DNA of 35,450 nucleotides, taken from the NCBI GenBank assembly GCA_016296775.1, contig JAEDIE010000009.1:1-35450 (forward strand), given 5' to 3'. Both the position numbers and the translations under genes were made by a program. The first letter of the stretch is position 1, and every line of letters begins with the position of its first letter. The DNA comes from Bacilli bacterium (GTDB taxonomy: Bacteria; Bacillota_I; Bacilli_A; RFN20; CAG-826). Below are positions 1 through 8,174 of this stretch, one piece after another. The notes below the pieces were generated by a model. That model was not told where the DNA came from. It saw nothing but the letters and a program-made list of their open reading frames with translations, and searched no databases.

Positions 1-17
1 CACATCCGTTTATTAAT

Positions 18-26
18 ATTATACCA
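18..26 (-). promoter_or_regulatory. Possible leftward promoter (extended -10)
   Basis: On the minus strand the bases read TGGTATAAT, an extended -10 (TGnTATAAT). I see no good -35 element 17 bases upstream. It would drive a gene beyond the left edge of the window. This is inferred from one motif only. Confidence 0.35.
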
Positions 27-30
27 AAAA

Positions 31-54
31 TGGCGAAATAAATGGCGAAATAAA
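31..54. repeat. 12-bp tandem duplication
   Basis: TGGCGAAATAAA occurs twice in direct succession (31-42, 43-54) without mismatch, just upstream of the possible leftward promoter. It could be a slippage product or a pair of binding sites. Nothing else in the window repeats this unit. Confidence 0.6.
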
Positions 55-210
55 TTTGCGGTATTTTTCGAATCCCACCATTTGTTTTAATTTGTTGTCA
101 AGACCCAAGTCATAATAACAACTTTGATACACAACCGAATTTGATGAATGCCACTAAAACTGAAAAGCAATACAAAAACATAACCAAAAATGCCGTATTT
201 ATCTCTAAAA

Positions 211-243
211 AAGAAAAAAACTTTGATATTTATCGTATCAAAG
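211..243 (-). terminator. Intrinsic terminator of tRNA-Lys
   Basis: Perfect 8-bp inverted repeat (CTTTGATA at 221-228, TATCAAAG at 236-243) with a 7-base loop. On the minus strand it is followed by a run of seven T (214-220). It lies 14 bases past the encoded CCA of the leftward tRNA gene. Confidence 0.8.
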
Positions 244-257
244 TTATTGTTTTCATA

Positions 258-333
258 TGGTGATCCGCCGGAGACTCGAACTCCGGACCCACTGATTAAG
301 AGTCAGTTGCTCTACCAACTGAGCTAGCGGACC
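258..333 (-). tRNA. tRNA-Lys (anticodon CUU)
   Basis: The reverse complement folds as a 76-nt tRNA with the CCA end encoded (258-260). The acceptor stem GGTCCGC pairs with GCGGATC with one G-T wobble. The D arm contains AGTTGGTAGA. The anticodon stem ACTGA/TCAGT encloses loop CTCTTAA, giving anticodon CTT, which reads AAG. The T arm CGGAG-TTCGAGT-CTCCG is intact. It has its own promoter and terminator and is transcribed away from typA. Confidence 0.95.
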
Positions 334-343
334 AGTGATAAAT

Positions 344-372
344 ATTCTAGTTTATTTTTTAGACAATATCAA
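344..372 (-). promoter_or_regulatory. Promoter of tRNA-Lys
   Basis: Minus-strand -35 TTGATA (367-372) and -10 TAGAAT (344-349) are separated by exactly 17 bases. The -10 ends about 10 bases before the tRNA 5' end, as expected for a stable-RNA promoter. Confidence 0.65.
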
Positions 373-444
373 ATGTTATTTTAAATATTGCTAAATATAA
401 AATATTTATATTTAGGTATTTTTGTGATATATTTTTTTAGTTGC

Positions 445-453
445 AAGGGAGGT
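445..453 (+). promoter_or_regulatory. Ribosome binding site fixing the typA start
   Basis: AAGGGAGGT sits 9 bases before the ATG at 463. It shows that typA starts there and not at the in-frame TTG 75 bases upstream, whose extra 25 codons are absent from TypA proteins. Confidence 0.85.
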
Positions 454-462
454 AGGTTTACT

Positions 463-2286
463 ATGAATATAAGAAATGTTGCTATTATTGCTCACGTAGA
501 TCATGGAAAAACCACGTTAGTTAACCAATTATTAAAATATTCTGGAACATTTAGACAAAATGAAAATATCCAAGAATGTTCAATGGATTCAAATCCACTT
601 GAAAGAGAAAGAGGTATTACCATATTAGCTAAAACAACCAGTGTTATGTATAAGGATACTAAAATCAACATTCTTGACACTCCAGGACATGCTGATTTCG
701 GGGGAGAAGTTGAAAGAATCATGCACATGGTTGATGGATGTTTACTTCTTGTTGATGCTTTTGAAGGAACAATGCCACAAACTAGATTTGTTCTTAAAAA
801 AGCTATTGAAGCCCATGTAAAACCAGTTGTTATCATTAATAAAGTTGATAGACCTAACGCCAATCCTCAAAAAGCTGTTGATGAAGTATTAGAATTATTT
901 ATGGAATTAGGTGCAAACGATGATTTCTTAGATTTCAAAGTTGCTTACACTAGTGCTTTAAATGGAACTAGCTCATTAAGCTTTGACCCTTCAACCCAAA
1001 AAGAAGGAATGGATCCAATATTCGACCTTATTTTAGAAAATATTCCTGAACCTAATGTTGAGGAAAATGGTCCATTACAAGTTCAAGCAGCTCTTCTTGA
1101 TTATAACGATTATGTTGGAAGAATGGGCATTGGAAGAGTTCAAAGAGGAACTATTAAAACAAACGAAATAGTTACTTGTGCTAGACTTGATGGAACAACA
1201 AAACAATTTAAAGTTTTAAAACTCATTGGTTATAGAGGATTAAAGAAAGTAGAAATTGATGAATGTCACGCTGGAGATATTTGTGCAATCGCTGGTCTTC
1301 CTGATTTAAATGTTGGGGAGACAATTTGTGAAACTTCTTCTATCGATCCACTTCCAAAACTACACATTGATGAACCTACACTTCAAATGACATTTGGTGT
1401 TAATTCTTCTCCATTTGCTGGAAAAGATGGAAAATTATTAACAGCTAGACAAATTGAAGAAAGATTATTTAAAGAAGTTCAAAGAGATGTCTCATTAAAA
1501 GTTAGTAGAATTCTTAATACTGAAAGCTGGGTAGTTTCAGGAAGAGGAGAACTTCATCTTGGAATATTAATTGAAAATATGAGAAGAGAAGGATTTGAAC
1601 TTGAAGTAAGTAGACCAAAAGTAATTGTTAAAGAAATTGATGGAATTAAAATGGAACCATATGAAGACTTATCTATTGAAGTTCCTAATGATTTTGTAGG
1701 TGATATCATGACTACTTTAGGAAATAGAGAAGCAACATTAATCGATATGGATACTGGAGATGTTAATACTAAAATTAACTATATTATTCCTTCAAGAGGT
1801 TTAATTGGATTTGTCTCTAACTTCTTAACATTAACAAAAGGTTATGGAATTATTGCTCATACATTTAAAGAGTTTAGACCAATAAATGAAAATAGTAAAA
1901 TTGGGGAAAGACAAATTGGTGTACTTGTTGCAACAGATACAGGTCCTGCTACTCCATATGCCATTGAGCATGTTGAAGAAAGAGGTGTTATGTTTATTCT
2001 TCCTACAACTCAAATATATGAAGGTATGATTGTTGGAGAAAATAAGTACGATACAGATTTAGCAGTAAATGTTTGTCAAACTAAAAACTTAACTAACCAA
2101 AGAAGTGCTACAAAGAATCAAACAGTTGTCTTAAAAACTCCTAGAAAGATGACACTTGAAGCTTGTTTAGACTATATTAATAGCGATGAACTTGTTGAAA
2201 TCACTCCTACAACATTCAGAATGAGAAAGAGAATTCTTCCTCTTGCTGATAGAAAGAAATGGGAAGCAAAAAATAAAGTTCAATAA
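463..2286 (+). CDS. typA: Translational GTPase TypA/BipA
   Basis: The 607-residue product has the full TypA length. The N-terminal GTPase domain shows G1 AHVDHGKTTL near residues 10-20, G2 RERGITI, G3 DTPGHADFGGEVER and G4 NKVDR. EF-Tu-like domain 2 and EF-G-like domains III and V follow (GRGELHLGILIENMRREG and SRGLIGF). TypA binds the ribosome near the factor site and is known to assist ribosome assembly and growth under stress, including cold. The start is chosen from the strong AAGGGAGGT site and the family N-terminus MNIRNVAIIAHVDHG. The gene is monocistronic, divergent from tRNA-Lys, and ends at a strong terminator. I see no clear sigma-A promoter in the very AT-rich 334-440 interval. 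Confidence 0.97.
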   Translation: MNIRNVAIIAHVDHGKTTLVNQLLKYSGTFRQNENIQECSMDSNPLERERGITILAKTTSVMYKDTKINILDTPGHADFGGEVERIMHMVDGCLLLVDAFEGTMPQTRFVLKKAIEAHVKPVVIINKVDRPNANPQKAVDEVLELFMELGANDDFLDFKVAYTSALNGTSSLSFDPSTQKEGMDPIFDLILENIPEPNVEENGPLQVQAALLDYNDYVGRMGIGRVQRGTIKTNEIVTCARLDGTTKQFKVLKLIGYRGLKKVEIDECHAGDICAIAGLPDLNVGETICETSSIDPLPKLHIDEPTLQMTFGVNSSPFAGKDGKLLTARQIEERLFKEVQRDVSLKVSRILNTESWVVSGRGELHLGILIENMRREGFELEVSRPKVIVKEIDGIKMEPYEDLSIEVPNDFVGDIMTTLGNREATLIDMDTGDVNTKINYIIPSRGLIGFVSNFLTLTKGYGIIAHTFKEFRPINENSKIGERQIGVLVATDTGPATPYAIEHVEERGVMFILPTTQIYEGMIVGENKYDTDLAVNVCQTKNLTNQRSATKNQTVVLKTPRKMTLEACLDYINSDELVEITPTTFRMRKRILPLADRKKWEAKNKVQ

Positions 2287-2294
2287 AAAATAAT

Positions 2295-2334
2295 GAGGTT
2301 TTACATAATTATTTGATGTAAAACCTCTTTTTTT
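2295..2334. terminator. Bidirectional intrinsic terminator typA / ABC permease
   Basis: A perfect 12-bp inverted repeat (2295-2306 and 2316-2327, GAGGTTTTACAT and its complement) with a 9-base loop is followed by seven T (2328-2334). On the minus strand the preceding A-rich bases give a T-rich tail. It therefore also serves the leftward ABC permease gene, whose TAA (2333-2335) overlaps its edge. Confidence 0.9.
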
Positions 2335-5116
2335 ATTCTACTGATTTTAAGCTTTCAGCCATATTAACTTTATTTACTCTATTAGAAATAATTATATTAA
2401 CAATAAATGCAGTAACTACACTTAAACTAAATCCAATAACAAAACTAAACCAATATATAATGTAATGCCAAGAAATTAATGGAGTTATATTTGTACTTAA
2501 TACTAAATATTCAAGTGGATAACCAAGTAATAAACCAAGTAATGCTCCTATAACTGTAAGAATCATGACTTCATATACTAATGATTTAGATATTTCTAAT
2601 CTTGAAAATCCAAGCACTCTTAATGTTGCAATATCTCTACTTCTTTCTTCAAAGTTTAATATTGCTAAATTAATTAAAACCACAACTGCAAGAAGTATAG
2701 CAAAAGCTTTAATGGTATTAGTCATAGCTCTAATTGATGTCATATAAGAGCTTATTCTTTTTTCGTTATCAGTTCTTGAAACTAAACTACTTACACCTTC
2801 AACTTTAAGAAGATCTTCTTTAATTTCGTCTAAGTTTCTTAATGGTTTTCCTTTTGAATCAGTCTTGACATTTACCCAGGCATTTAAGCTTGTTTTACTT
2901 AAATCAGGTAATGTTTCATGATAAATAAATAAGGAATTATTAGCAAAAGTATAAAATATTTTGTCTACTTTCATGGAGCTATATTTCTTTCCTCCACAAA
3001 CAAAATCAATTGTATCTCCAACATTAACTCCTAATTCTTCTGCTTTTCTTTGAGATAAAGCTACACTATTTAAATCCCAATGACCATTTTCATATTCATC
3101 ATCAAATTTAAAGTTTTCAGCTTTATAACTAAAGTAAAAAATTGGAATATCAGCATTTTTATCTTTAAAGTTTACTGTTGAAGTAAGTTGAGAATATTCT
3201 TCACAGTTTTCAACTCCATCAATACTCTTAATAGTATCAATTAACGAACCTTTTTCAGTGCCTACCGAGTAAGTTAAAACATAGTCACAATCTAAATAAG
3301 ATGCTAAATCACTATCTTTTCCATAATTAATAACATCTTCAACACCTAAACCAGCAACAAGAAGACCAGTACATCCCATAACACCAACTATAACCATAAT
3401 TGATCTAGACATGTGTACTTTAATATTGCGTAAAGCCATCATTAAACTAACATGTTTAACTTTATCTTTACCTTTTTTATCTTTAAACTTAATTGCAGGA
3501 CTCTTAGCTCTCATTGATTCAGCTGGCACATATTTAAGTTCGTTTCTAATAACAAAATATGTAATTAAACTGATGCAAATTACTACTCCAATTAATGAAG
3601 CAAATATAGCAAGAGTTGGGAAAGAATATCCAAGTGCTGGTAAAGAATATAAAATATCGTATTTAATATTCATAACAACAGGAATAACAAGAGGACCAAT
3701 AATAGAACCTAAAATAACACCTATAATTCCAACTATATTCATATAGCAAAGGTAATATCCTAAAATAGTATTTTTAGTTATACCTAAAGCTTTCATAGTA
3801 CCAATTTGAATACGTTGTTTTAACATCATTTGAGTAATAGTTGTTAAAACAACTAATATAGCTACAACAAAGAAAATAATTGGGAAACAATAGCTTAAAT
3901 TGCGTGATTGAACAATATCATTTTGAATAATTGCATTTGATGGATATGAAGAAGCATCCATGATTCCTAACACTTTATCTTGATCAGGATAATTATTTAA
4001 ATAATATTTTTGAATCTTTTCAATTACAGCTTTAATATCTTTATTTTTACCAACTTGAATAATAAGTTGATTGTAAACTTCCTTAAATAATTGAACATAT
4101 TCATTGTTTTCATCCTTCATTATTTCATTCTTGCTTTGTTCAACATAAACGTATAAATATACATTAAAATCTTCTTTAATTGTTTCTAAACTACTCTTTA
4201 ATTTATCTTTTAAATCTTCTTCTCCGACAGGGAATTTAATGTCATCAATAAAATCAAAAACATCATCATATTCAACACTTGCAGCAACTTTATCCATAAT
4301 TGCACATAATAAAGTTCTTGCACTAACAATCATATTTGATGTAGAAAATGTACCGTTTTGAATATTTTCGGGATGTTTCATTACTCCATTAACTTTCATT
4401 GGTAAAACAATGCTGTCAGTGTTAAATACTTTTTCATACGCTTTTTGAATATCTTCTCTAATAATTTCTTTATTATCATTTATAAGTTTTACTAATGCTA
4501 TTTTTTGTTCAAAAGTTAATTCTGGATTTGTATAAATTTGTTTAATAATTGTATCAACAATTTTATCGTAATCACTCATCAACATTTCTTTAATATTTCC
4601 AATGGTTGTTAAATCAAAAGAAACAGGGATTTCATCACCTAAAGAGAATGTTGAATCAGTAGCTTTTTCATATTGTTTAATTAATTCTTCATCAACAAAG
4701 AAGAAATCTTTATCTAAATCTTCATTTGAATAGTCATACTCTGCTTCATATTCTTTATTAATAACAGGTCTATCTACATAAATTAATGCATAAGCAGGAA
4801 GATCGTTTAAACTTGAAGGAACAAGGGTTCTAGTCTCTAAAGACCCATCATTTCCTATAAATTTTTCAATATTATCTTTATCGTTAATAGTGTTTTCATC
4901 AAAATTAACATTTAAAGTTACCCAAATATCAGCTAAATTTCCATTTTCTTTAGAATAAACAGAATTAACTCTTTTTTCAAACTCAATTGAATTGGCATTT
5001 AATCCAGTAAAAAGAGTTATTGCTATTCCAATAATAAAGATGATAGCAATAAGCTGTTTTAAATTCTTCTTTAAATCATGAAGACAATTAGAAACGAGTG
5101 TCTTAAATAATCTCAT
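2333..5116 (-). CDS. FtsX/MacB-type ABC transporter permease
   Basis: A 927-residue membrane protein with two FtsX units. An N-terminal membrane segment (about 22-41) precedes a large extracytoplasmic domain of about 360 residues. Three helices follow (about 405-525), with the cytoplasmic MKALGITK coupling motif between the first two. A second segment (about 570-592) precedes another extracytoplasmic domain and three C-terminal helices (about 825-915), with the matching LRVLGFSR motif. This double-unit architecture is typical of Gram-positive lipoprotein/peptide/lipid exporters. With the ATPase encoded one base upstream (TAA-T-ATG) it forms a MacB/LolCDE-like mechanotransmitter transporter. 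The substrate is not deducible. Because cls is in the same operon, a membrane-lipid or envelope role is a reasonable guess. A bidirectional terminator lies at its end. Confidence 0.93.
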   Translation of the reverse strand: MRLFKTLVSNCLHDLKKNLKQLIAIIFIIGIAITLFTGLNANSIEFEKRVNSVYSKENGNLADIWVTLNVNFDENTINDKDNIEKFIGNDGSLETRTLVPSSLNDLPAYALIYVDRPVINKEYEAEYDYSNEDLDKDFFFVDEELIKQYEKATDSTFSLGDEIPVSFDLTTIGNIKEMLMSDYDKIVDTIIKQIYTNPELTFEQKIALVKLINDNKEIIREDIQKAYEKVFNTDSIVLPMKVNGVMKHPENIQNGTFSTSNMIVSARTLLCAIMDKVAASVEYDDVFDFIDDIKFPVGEEDLKDKLKSSLETIKEDFNVYLYVYVEQSKNEIMKDENNEYVQLFKEVYNQLIIQVGKNKDIKAVIEKIQKYYLNNYPDQDKVLGIMDASSYPSNAIIQNDIVQSRNLSYCFPIIFFVVAILVVLTTITQMMLKQRIQIGTMKALGITKNTILGYYLCYMNIVGIIGVILGSIIGPLVIPVVMNIKYDILYSLPALGYSFPTLAIFASLIGVVICISLITYFVIRNELKYVPAESMRAKSPAIKFKDKKGKDKVKHVSLMMALRNIKVHMSRSIMVIVGVMGCTGLLVAGLGVEDVINYGKDSDLASYLDCDYVLTYSVGTEKGSLIDTIKSIDGVENCEEYSQLTSTVNFKDKNADIPIFYFSYKAENFKFDDEYENGHWDLNSVALSQRKAEELGVNVGDTIDFVCGGKKYSSMKVDKIFYTFANNSLFIYHETLPDLSKTSLNAWVNVKTDSKGKPLRNLDEIKEDLLKVEGVSSLVSRTDNEKRISSYMTSIRAMTNTIKAFAILLAVVVLINLAILNFEERSRDIATLRVLGFSRLEISKSLVYEVMILTVIGALLGLLLGYPLEYLVLSTNITPLISWHYIIYWFSFVIGFSLSVVTAFIVNIIISNRVNKVNMAESLKSVE

Positions 5117-5117
5117 A

Positions 5118-5837
5118 TTAGAACTCTATTTCACTAGGTAACTTTGGGTTAGTAATCTCTTCATTACCAACAATTTTCCCATCACTAACACTAATAATAC
5201 GATCAGCAATAACGCTTATTGCTTTATTGTGTGTGACAATAATAACGGTTTTATTTTGTTCTCTACAAACTCTATGGAGTAATTCCATAATTTGTCTTCC
5301 TGTTTTACTATCTAATGCTCCAGTTGGTTCATCACAAAGTAAAAGAGTAGGATTTTTAACTAAAGCTCTAGCGATAGCAACTCTTTGTTGTTCACCTCCA
5401 CTTAATTGAGCTGGGAAATTTTTTTCTCTTCCAGCAAGTCCACATAAACTTAAAATTTCATGTGAATCGAAATGTTTATCTACTAAACTTGAAGCTAAAT
5501 ATACATTTTCATATGCGCTTAAAGAAGGCATTAGATTGTAGAATTGAAAAACAAATCCAATATCTAATCTGCGATATTGAGCTAATTCTTTTTCATTCAT
5601 TTTTGTAATATCTTTACCATTTAATAAGAATGTTCCTCTTGTTGCTCTATCCATCCCTCCAAGAATGTTAAGTAAGGTAGATTTTCCTGCTCCTGAAGGA
5701 CCCAAAATCACTACTAATTCACCTTTTTTAATCTTAAAAGAGGCTTCATTTAAAGCTACAATTTCAGCTTCGCTTTTTTTCTTATTTCCATATATTTTAG
5801 TAAGGTTTTCACATACTATTTCATAATTTTCGTCCAT
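5118..5837 (-). CDS. ABC transporter ATP-binding protein (LolD/MacB type)
   Basis: A 239-residue ABC ATPase with Walker A GPSGAGKST (about residues 45-53), Q-loop FVFQFYNLMPSLSAYENV, signature LSGGEQQR, Walker B LLLCDEPTGALD and H-loop VTHN. The GALD after Walker B and the DIGFVFQ segment are characteristic of the LolD/MacB/BceA subgroup that works with FtsX-type permeases. AAAGGAGG 6-7 bases before ATG overlaps the stop codon of cardiolipin synthase, so translation is probably coupled to cls. The permease starts one base after this stop. Confidence 0.96.
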   Translation of the reverse strand: MDENYEIVCENLTKIYGNKKKSEAEIVALNEASFKIKKGELVVILGPSGAGKSTLLNILGGMDRATRGTFLLNGKDITKMNEKELAQYRRLDIGFVFQFYNLMPSLSAYENVYLASSLVDKHFDSHEILSLCGLAGREKNFPAQLSGGEQQRVAIARALVKNPTLLLCDEPTGALDSKTGRQIMELLHRVCREQNKTVIIVTHNKAISVIADRIISVSDGKIVGNEEITNPKLPSEIEF

Positions 5838-5849
5838 ATTTAGCCTCCT

Positions 5850-7451
5850 TTAAATTAATGGTGCAATAAGTCTTAATATACCCCATATTATTCGTTTAAA
5901 TATTGAAGCATTTAAGTATTTATTTTTATCTTGTAATTGACTAGCATTAATCATCTCATCTAGATCGTTTACAATATCTTTTAAACAATTATTTTTATAT
6001 AAAAATATTGAGTTTTCAAAGTGTAAATATAGGCTTCTATAATCTAAATTTACTGTTCCAGTTAAGGCATATTCATCATCAATCAAAACTACTTTAGCAT
6101 GGTTAAATCCTGGGGTATATTCATAAATTTTACATCCTGCAAATATTAATGTTGGATAATAACTTTGAGACATGAATTTAACTATTTTTTTATCAGGAAT
6201 TCCTGGAGTAACAATGCTTACATCAACTCCACTTTTTGCAGCAACACTTAAAGCAGTTAACAATTCTGAATCTAAAATTAAATAAGGGGTGGATATTTTA
6301 ATACTCTTTTTAGCTTTAGAAATCATTGATAAAATAACACTTTTTGCTCCATCTTCTCCATCAAAAGGAACTTCTCCAAATATTGTTGTATATCCTGAAA
6401 AAGTAATGGATTTATCCATTAAATCACTATTATTTTTAAAACAATGTTCATTAAAAGATAGAGGTTGTTCATTAAATTTCTTTGAATAAAGAATATTCCA
6501 AGTAGAAAGAAAAAGAGAAGTTAAGCAATCAACTGCTTCGCCTTTTACCATACAAATATTATCTCTCCAATCTCCAAATCTAATCTCTTCATTGATATAT
6601 TCATCAGCTAAATTACATCCACCAGTAAATCCAATAACTCCATCAATAATAATGATTTTTCTATGATCTCTATTATTTTGTCTAATATCTAATATTGGTC
6701 TAAGTCTATTAAATGATAAGCATTTAATATTGTTTTTTCTTGCATCTTTAAATGTTTTAGGCATTCTTCCTTTATTTGAACCAAAATCATCATAGATAAT
6801 TCTAACATCTATTCCTTCTTTAGCTTTTTCTTTTAAAATATCTAAAATAGCATCAAACATGACTCCATTTGCAATAATAAAATATTCTAAAAAGATAAAT
6901 CTTTTAGCTTTCTTTAATTCTTCTAAAATAAATGGGAATCCTTTTTGTCCATAGTTATAGTATGAAACTTCACTATTTTTAAATATTGAAGATAAACAAC
7001 TTTCATCAATATATTTAGCAATACTTGCTACTTCTTCGTTTTCATTTTTAATTTCTTCTATAGTTTCTTTACAATCACTTTTATTTGAAATTAAATATTG
7101 ATTTAACTTAGAATACCTAAGTTCTTTTTTCTTTTTTGTAGTAATCTTATTAGCAAAAAGAATATATAAAATTGCTCCAGCAAAAGGAAAAATTAAAACA
7201 ACAATTACCCATGAAAGTTTAAAATCAACTTGAACCTTGGTATTTAATATAAAAATTCCTAAAATAAAATCCACTATAAAAAGAAGAATAACAGGAATAT
7301 AAACATAATCTCCTACAGCATTAATGGTAATTGCAAAGTAAGCAAGTAGAATAACAAGAAGAAGCTCAATGAAAAAAACTAAGGCACAGAAGAAGGCTTT
7401 AATTGGGAAATGTATAACTTTTTTCTTTTTCTTTTTCTTCTTTGTAGACAT
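5850..7451 (-). CDS. cls: Cardiolipin synthase (two-HKD phospholipase D family)
   Basis: About 533 residues. A poly-lysine N-terminus (MSTKKKKKKKK) is followed by three hydrophobic segments in roughly the first 110 residues (PLDc_N region). Two HKD motifs then appear: DHRKIIIIDG and NHAKVVLIDD, each HxKxxxxD with the following G(F/T)GG or GT(V)N. The enzyme would condense phosphatidylglycerol molecules into cardiolipin at the membrane. A TTG five codons upstream is in frame, but the promoter -10 (TATAAT, 7458-7463) would lie inside that extension. The ATG at 7451 is therefore chosen, which implies a leaderless transcript. There is no Shine-Dalgarno. The ABC exporter follows with its ribosome site overlapping the stop, so cls probably heads a three-gene unit. 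Confidence 0.93.
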   Translation of the reverse strand: MSTKKKKKKKKVIHFPIKAFFCALVFFIELLLVILLAYFAITINAVGDYVYIPVILLFIVDFILGIFILNTKVQVDFKLSWVIVVLIFPFAGAILYILFANKITTKKKKELRYSKLNQYLISNKSDCKETIEEIKNENEEVASIAKYIDESCLSSIFKNSEVSYYNYGQKGFPFILEELKKAKRFIFLEYFIIANGVMFDAILDILKEKAKEGIDVRIIYDDFGSNKGRMPKTFKDARKNNIKCLSFNRLRPILDIRQNNRDHRKIIIIDGVIGFTGGCNLADEYINEEIRFGDWRDNICMVKGEAVDCLTSLFLSTWNILYSKKFNEQPLSFNEHCFKNNSDLMDKSITFSGYTTIFGEVPFDGEDGAKSVILSMISKAKKSIKISTPYLILDSELLTALSVAAKSGVDVSIVTPGIPDKKIVKFMSQSYYPTLIFAGCKIYEYTPGFNHAKVVLIDDEYALTGTVNLDYRSLYLHFENSIFLYKNNCLKDIVNDLDEMINASQLQDKNKYLNASIFKRIIWGILRLIAPLI

Positions 7452-7457
7452 ACAAAA

Positions 7458-7486
7458 ATTATACAATTATTTAGATATTTTTTAAA
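7458..7486 (-). promoter_or_regulatory. Promoter of cls, predicts leaderless mRNA
   Basis: Minus-strand -35 TTTAAA (7481-7486), 17-base spacer, -10 TATAAT (7458-7463). Only 6 bases separate the -10 from ATG at 7451, so the expected transcription start coincides with the start codon. No ribosome binding site is present. Confidence 0.65.
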
Positions 7487-7487
7487 T

Positions 7488-7508
7488 ATAAACAATTACA
7501 TTGTTTAT
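7488..7508. repeat. Inverted repeat between HAD gene and cls promoter
   Basis: Perfect 9-bp inverted repeat (ATAAACAAT 7488-7496, ATTGTTTAT 7500-7508) with a 3-base centre. It begins one base after the HAD gene stop and ends one base before the cls -35. No T-tract follows on either strand, so it is a poor intrinsic terminator. It may be an operator or an RNA 3'-end hairpin. Confidence 0.6.
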
Positions 7509-8144
7509 CTATAACATTTTGTATAATTCTTGATAATCAAAAACTAAATTTTTACTAACTGTGGAAAGGAGTTCTTTTGAATTATGACCAAAAGTAACTA
7601 AAATTACTTCCATATTTAAAGCTTTTCCTACTTCATAATCATGAATTGTATCACCAACAAAAACCGATTCTTTTACATCAATATTTCTCTCTTTTACAAA
7701 GTCTAAAGCGTAGTCGATTTTACCTTTTCCTTGGATGTTGTTACTACCGATAAAATCATCAAAAAACATATCAATTCCCTTCTCTTTTAACTGTTTTATC
7801 AAATCTTCATGCTTTGTAGCTGATACTACATAAAGCTTATATCCATCGCTCTTTAATCTAGTTAAAAAGGGAATTAAACCATCATATAATTTTGTTTCTG
7901 TTTTAAATCTTTTATAAAATTCATTCATGAATTCTTTACTTAAAATATCAAAATCAATCTTATCAAGATCAAAACCAACTTTAATGTAATAATCTTTAAC
8001 TGGAAAACAAAAAATATTTAAATATGTTTCCATTGAAAAAGTAGGAACTCCATATTTAATAGCAAGTTCGTTTTCAATATTAAAGGTTAATTGAACATCA
8101 TCAAGTAATGTCCCATTAAAGTCAAAAAATATATTCTTAATCAT
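7509..8144 (-). CDS. HAD-family hydrolase (phosphoglycolate-phosphatase-like)
   Basis: A 211-residue HAD subfamily IA protein. Motif I is DFNGT (residues 8-12), motif II the SATKH segment, motif III the conserved Lys near GKGK, and motif IV VFVGDTIHDYEVG. A helical cap lies between motifs I and II. The second Asp of the usual DxDGT is Asn. In ordinary HAD phosphatases that Asp is the general acid/base, so this variant may be slower or have a different reaction or leaving group. Related Bacillota proteins with DFNGTL are known, so it is not necessarily dead. The gene follows pepP by 22 bases with no clear ribosome site. The substrate is unknown. Confidence 0.85.
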   Translation of the reverse strand: MIKNIFFDFNGTLLDDVQLTFNIENELAIKYGVPTFSMETYLNIFCFPVKDYYIKVGFDLDKIDFDILSKEFMNEFYKRFKTETKLYDGLIPFLTRLKSDGYKLYVVSATKHEDLIKQLKEKGIDMFFDDFIGSNNIQGKGKIDYALDFVKERNIDVKESVFVGDTIHDYEVGKALNMEVILVTFGHNSKELLSTVSKNLVFDYQELYKML

Positions 8145-8174
8145 AAAAAACTATATGATTTCCCACTTATTTTT
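8144..8174. repeat. Dispersed 31-bp repeat, copy 1
   Basis: Positions 8144-8174 match 15253-15283 at 29 of 31 bases (mismatches at 8154 and 8162). This copy covers the last codons and stop of pepP and the pepP-HAD gap. The other copy covers the DUF2804 stop and the gap after it. Both copies have the same orientation relative to the leftward genes. Confidence 0.6.

Larger units (their letters stand above)
1..257. other. Noncoding region left of tRNA-Lys
   Basis: No convincing gene is visible. The stretch holds a perfect 12-base tandem duplication (unit TGGCGAAATAAA, at 31-42 and 43-54), a probable leftward extended -10 element near 18-26, and the tRNA-Lys terminator at 211-243. The gene served by the leftward promoter would lie outside the window. 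Confidence 0.5.

Noticed and set aside
67..81. TTCGAATCCCACCA-like string resembling a tRNA 3' end
   Set aside because: The acceptor-stem bases between the T arm and CCA are missing and no other tRNA arm is found upstream, so it is not a tRNA. A degenerate attachment site cannot be shown.
388..462. In-frame TTG start adding 25 residues to TypA
   Set aside because: The extension is hydrophobic AT-rich sequence absent from TypA, and the ribosome site lies inside it immediately before ATG 463.
501..863. Antisense 120-codon frame within typA
   Set aside because: It is a shadow of the strongly conserved typA frame, with no ribosome site or recognisable protein.
3411..3746. 111-codon hydrophobic frame opposite the ABC permease
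   Set aside because: It mirrors the membrane segments of the permease on the other strand. There is no start signal.
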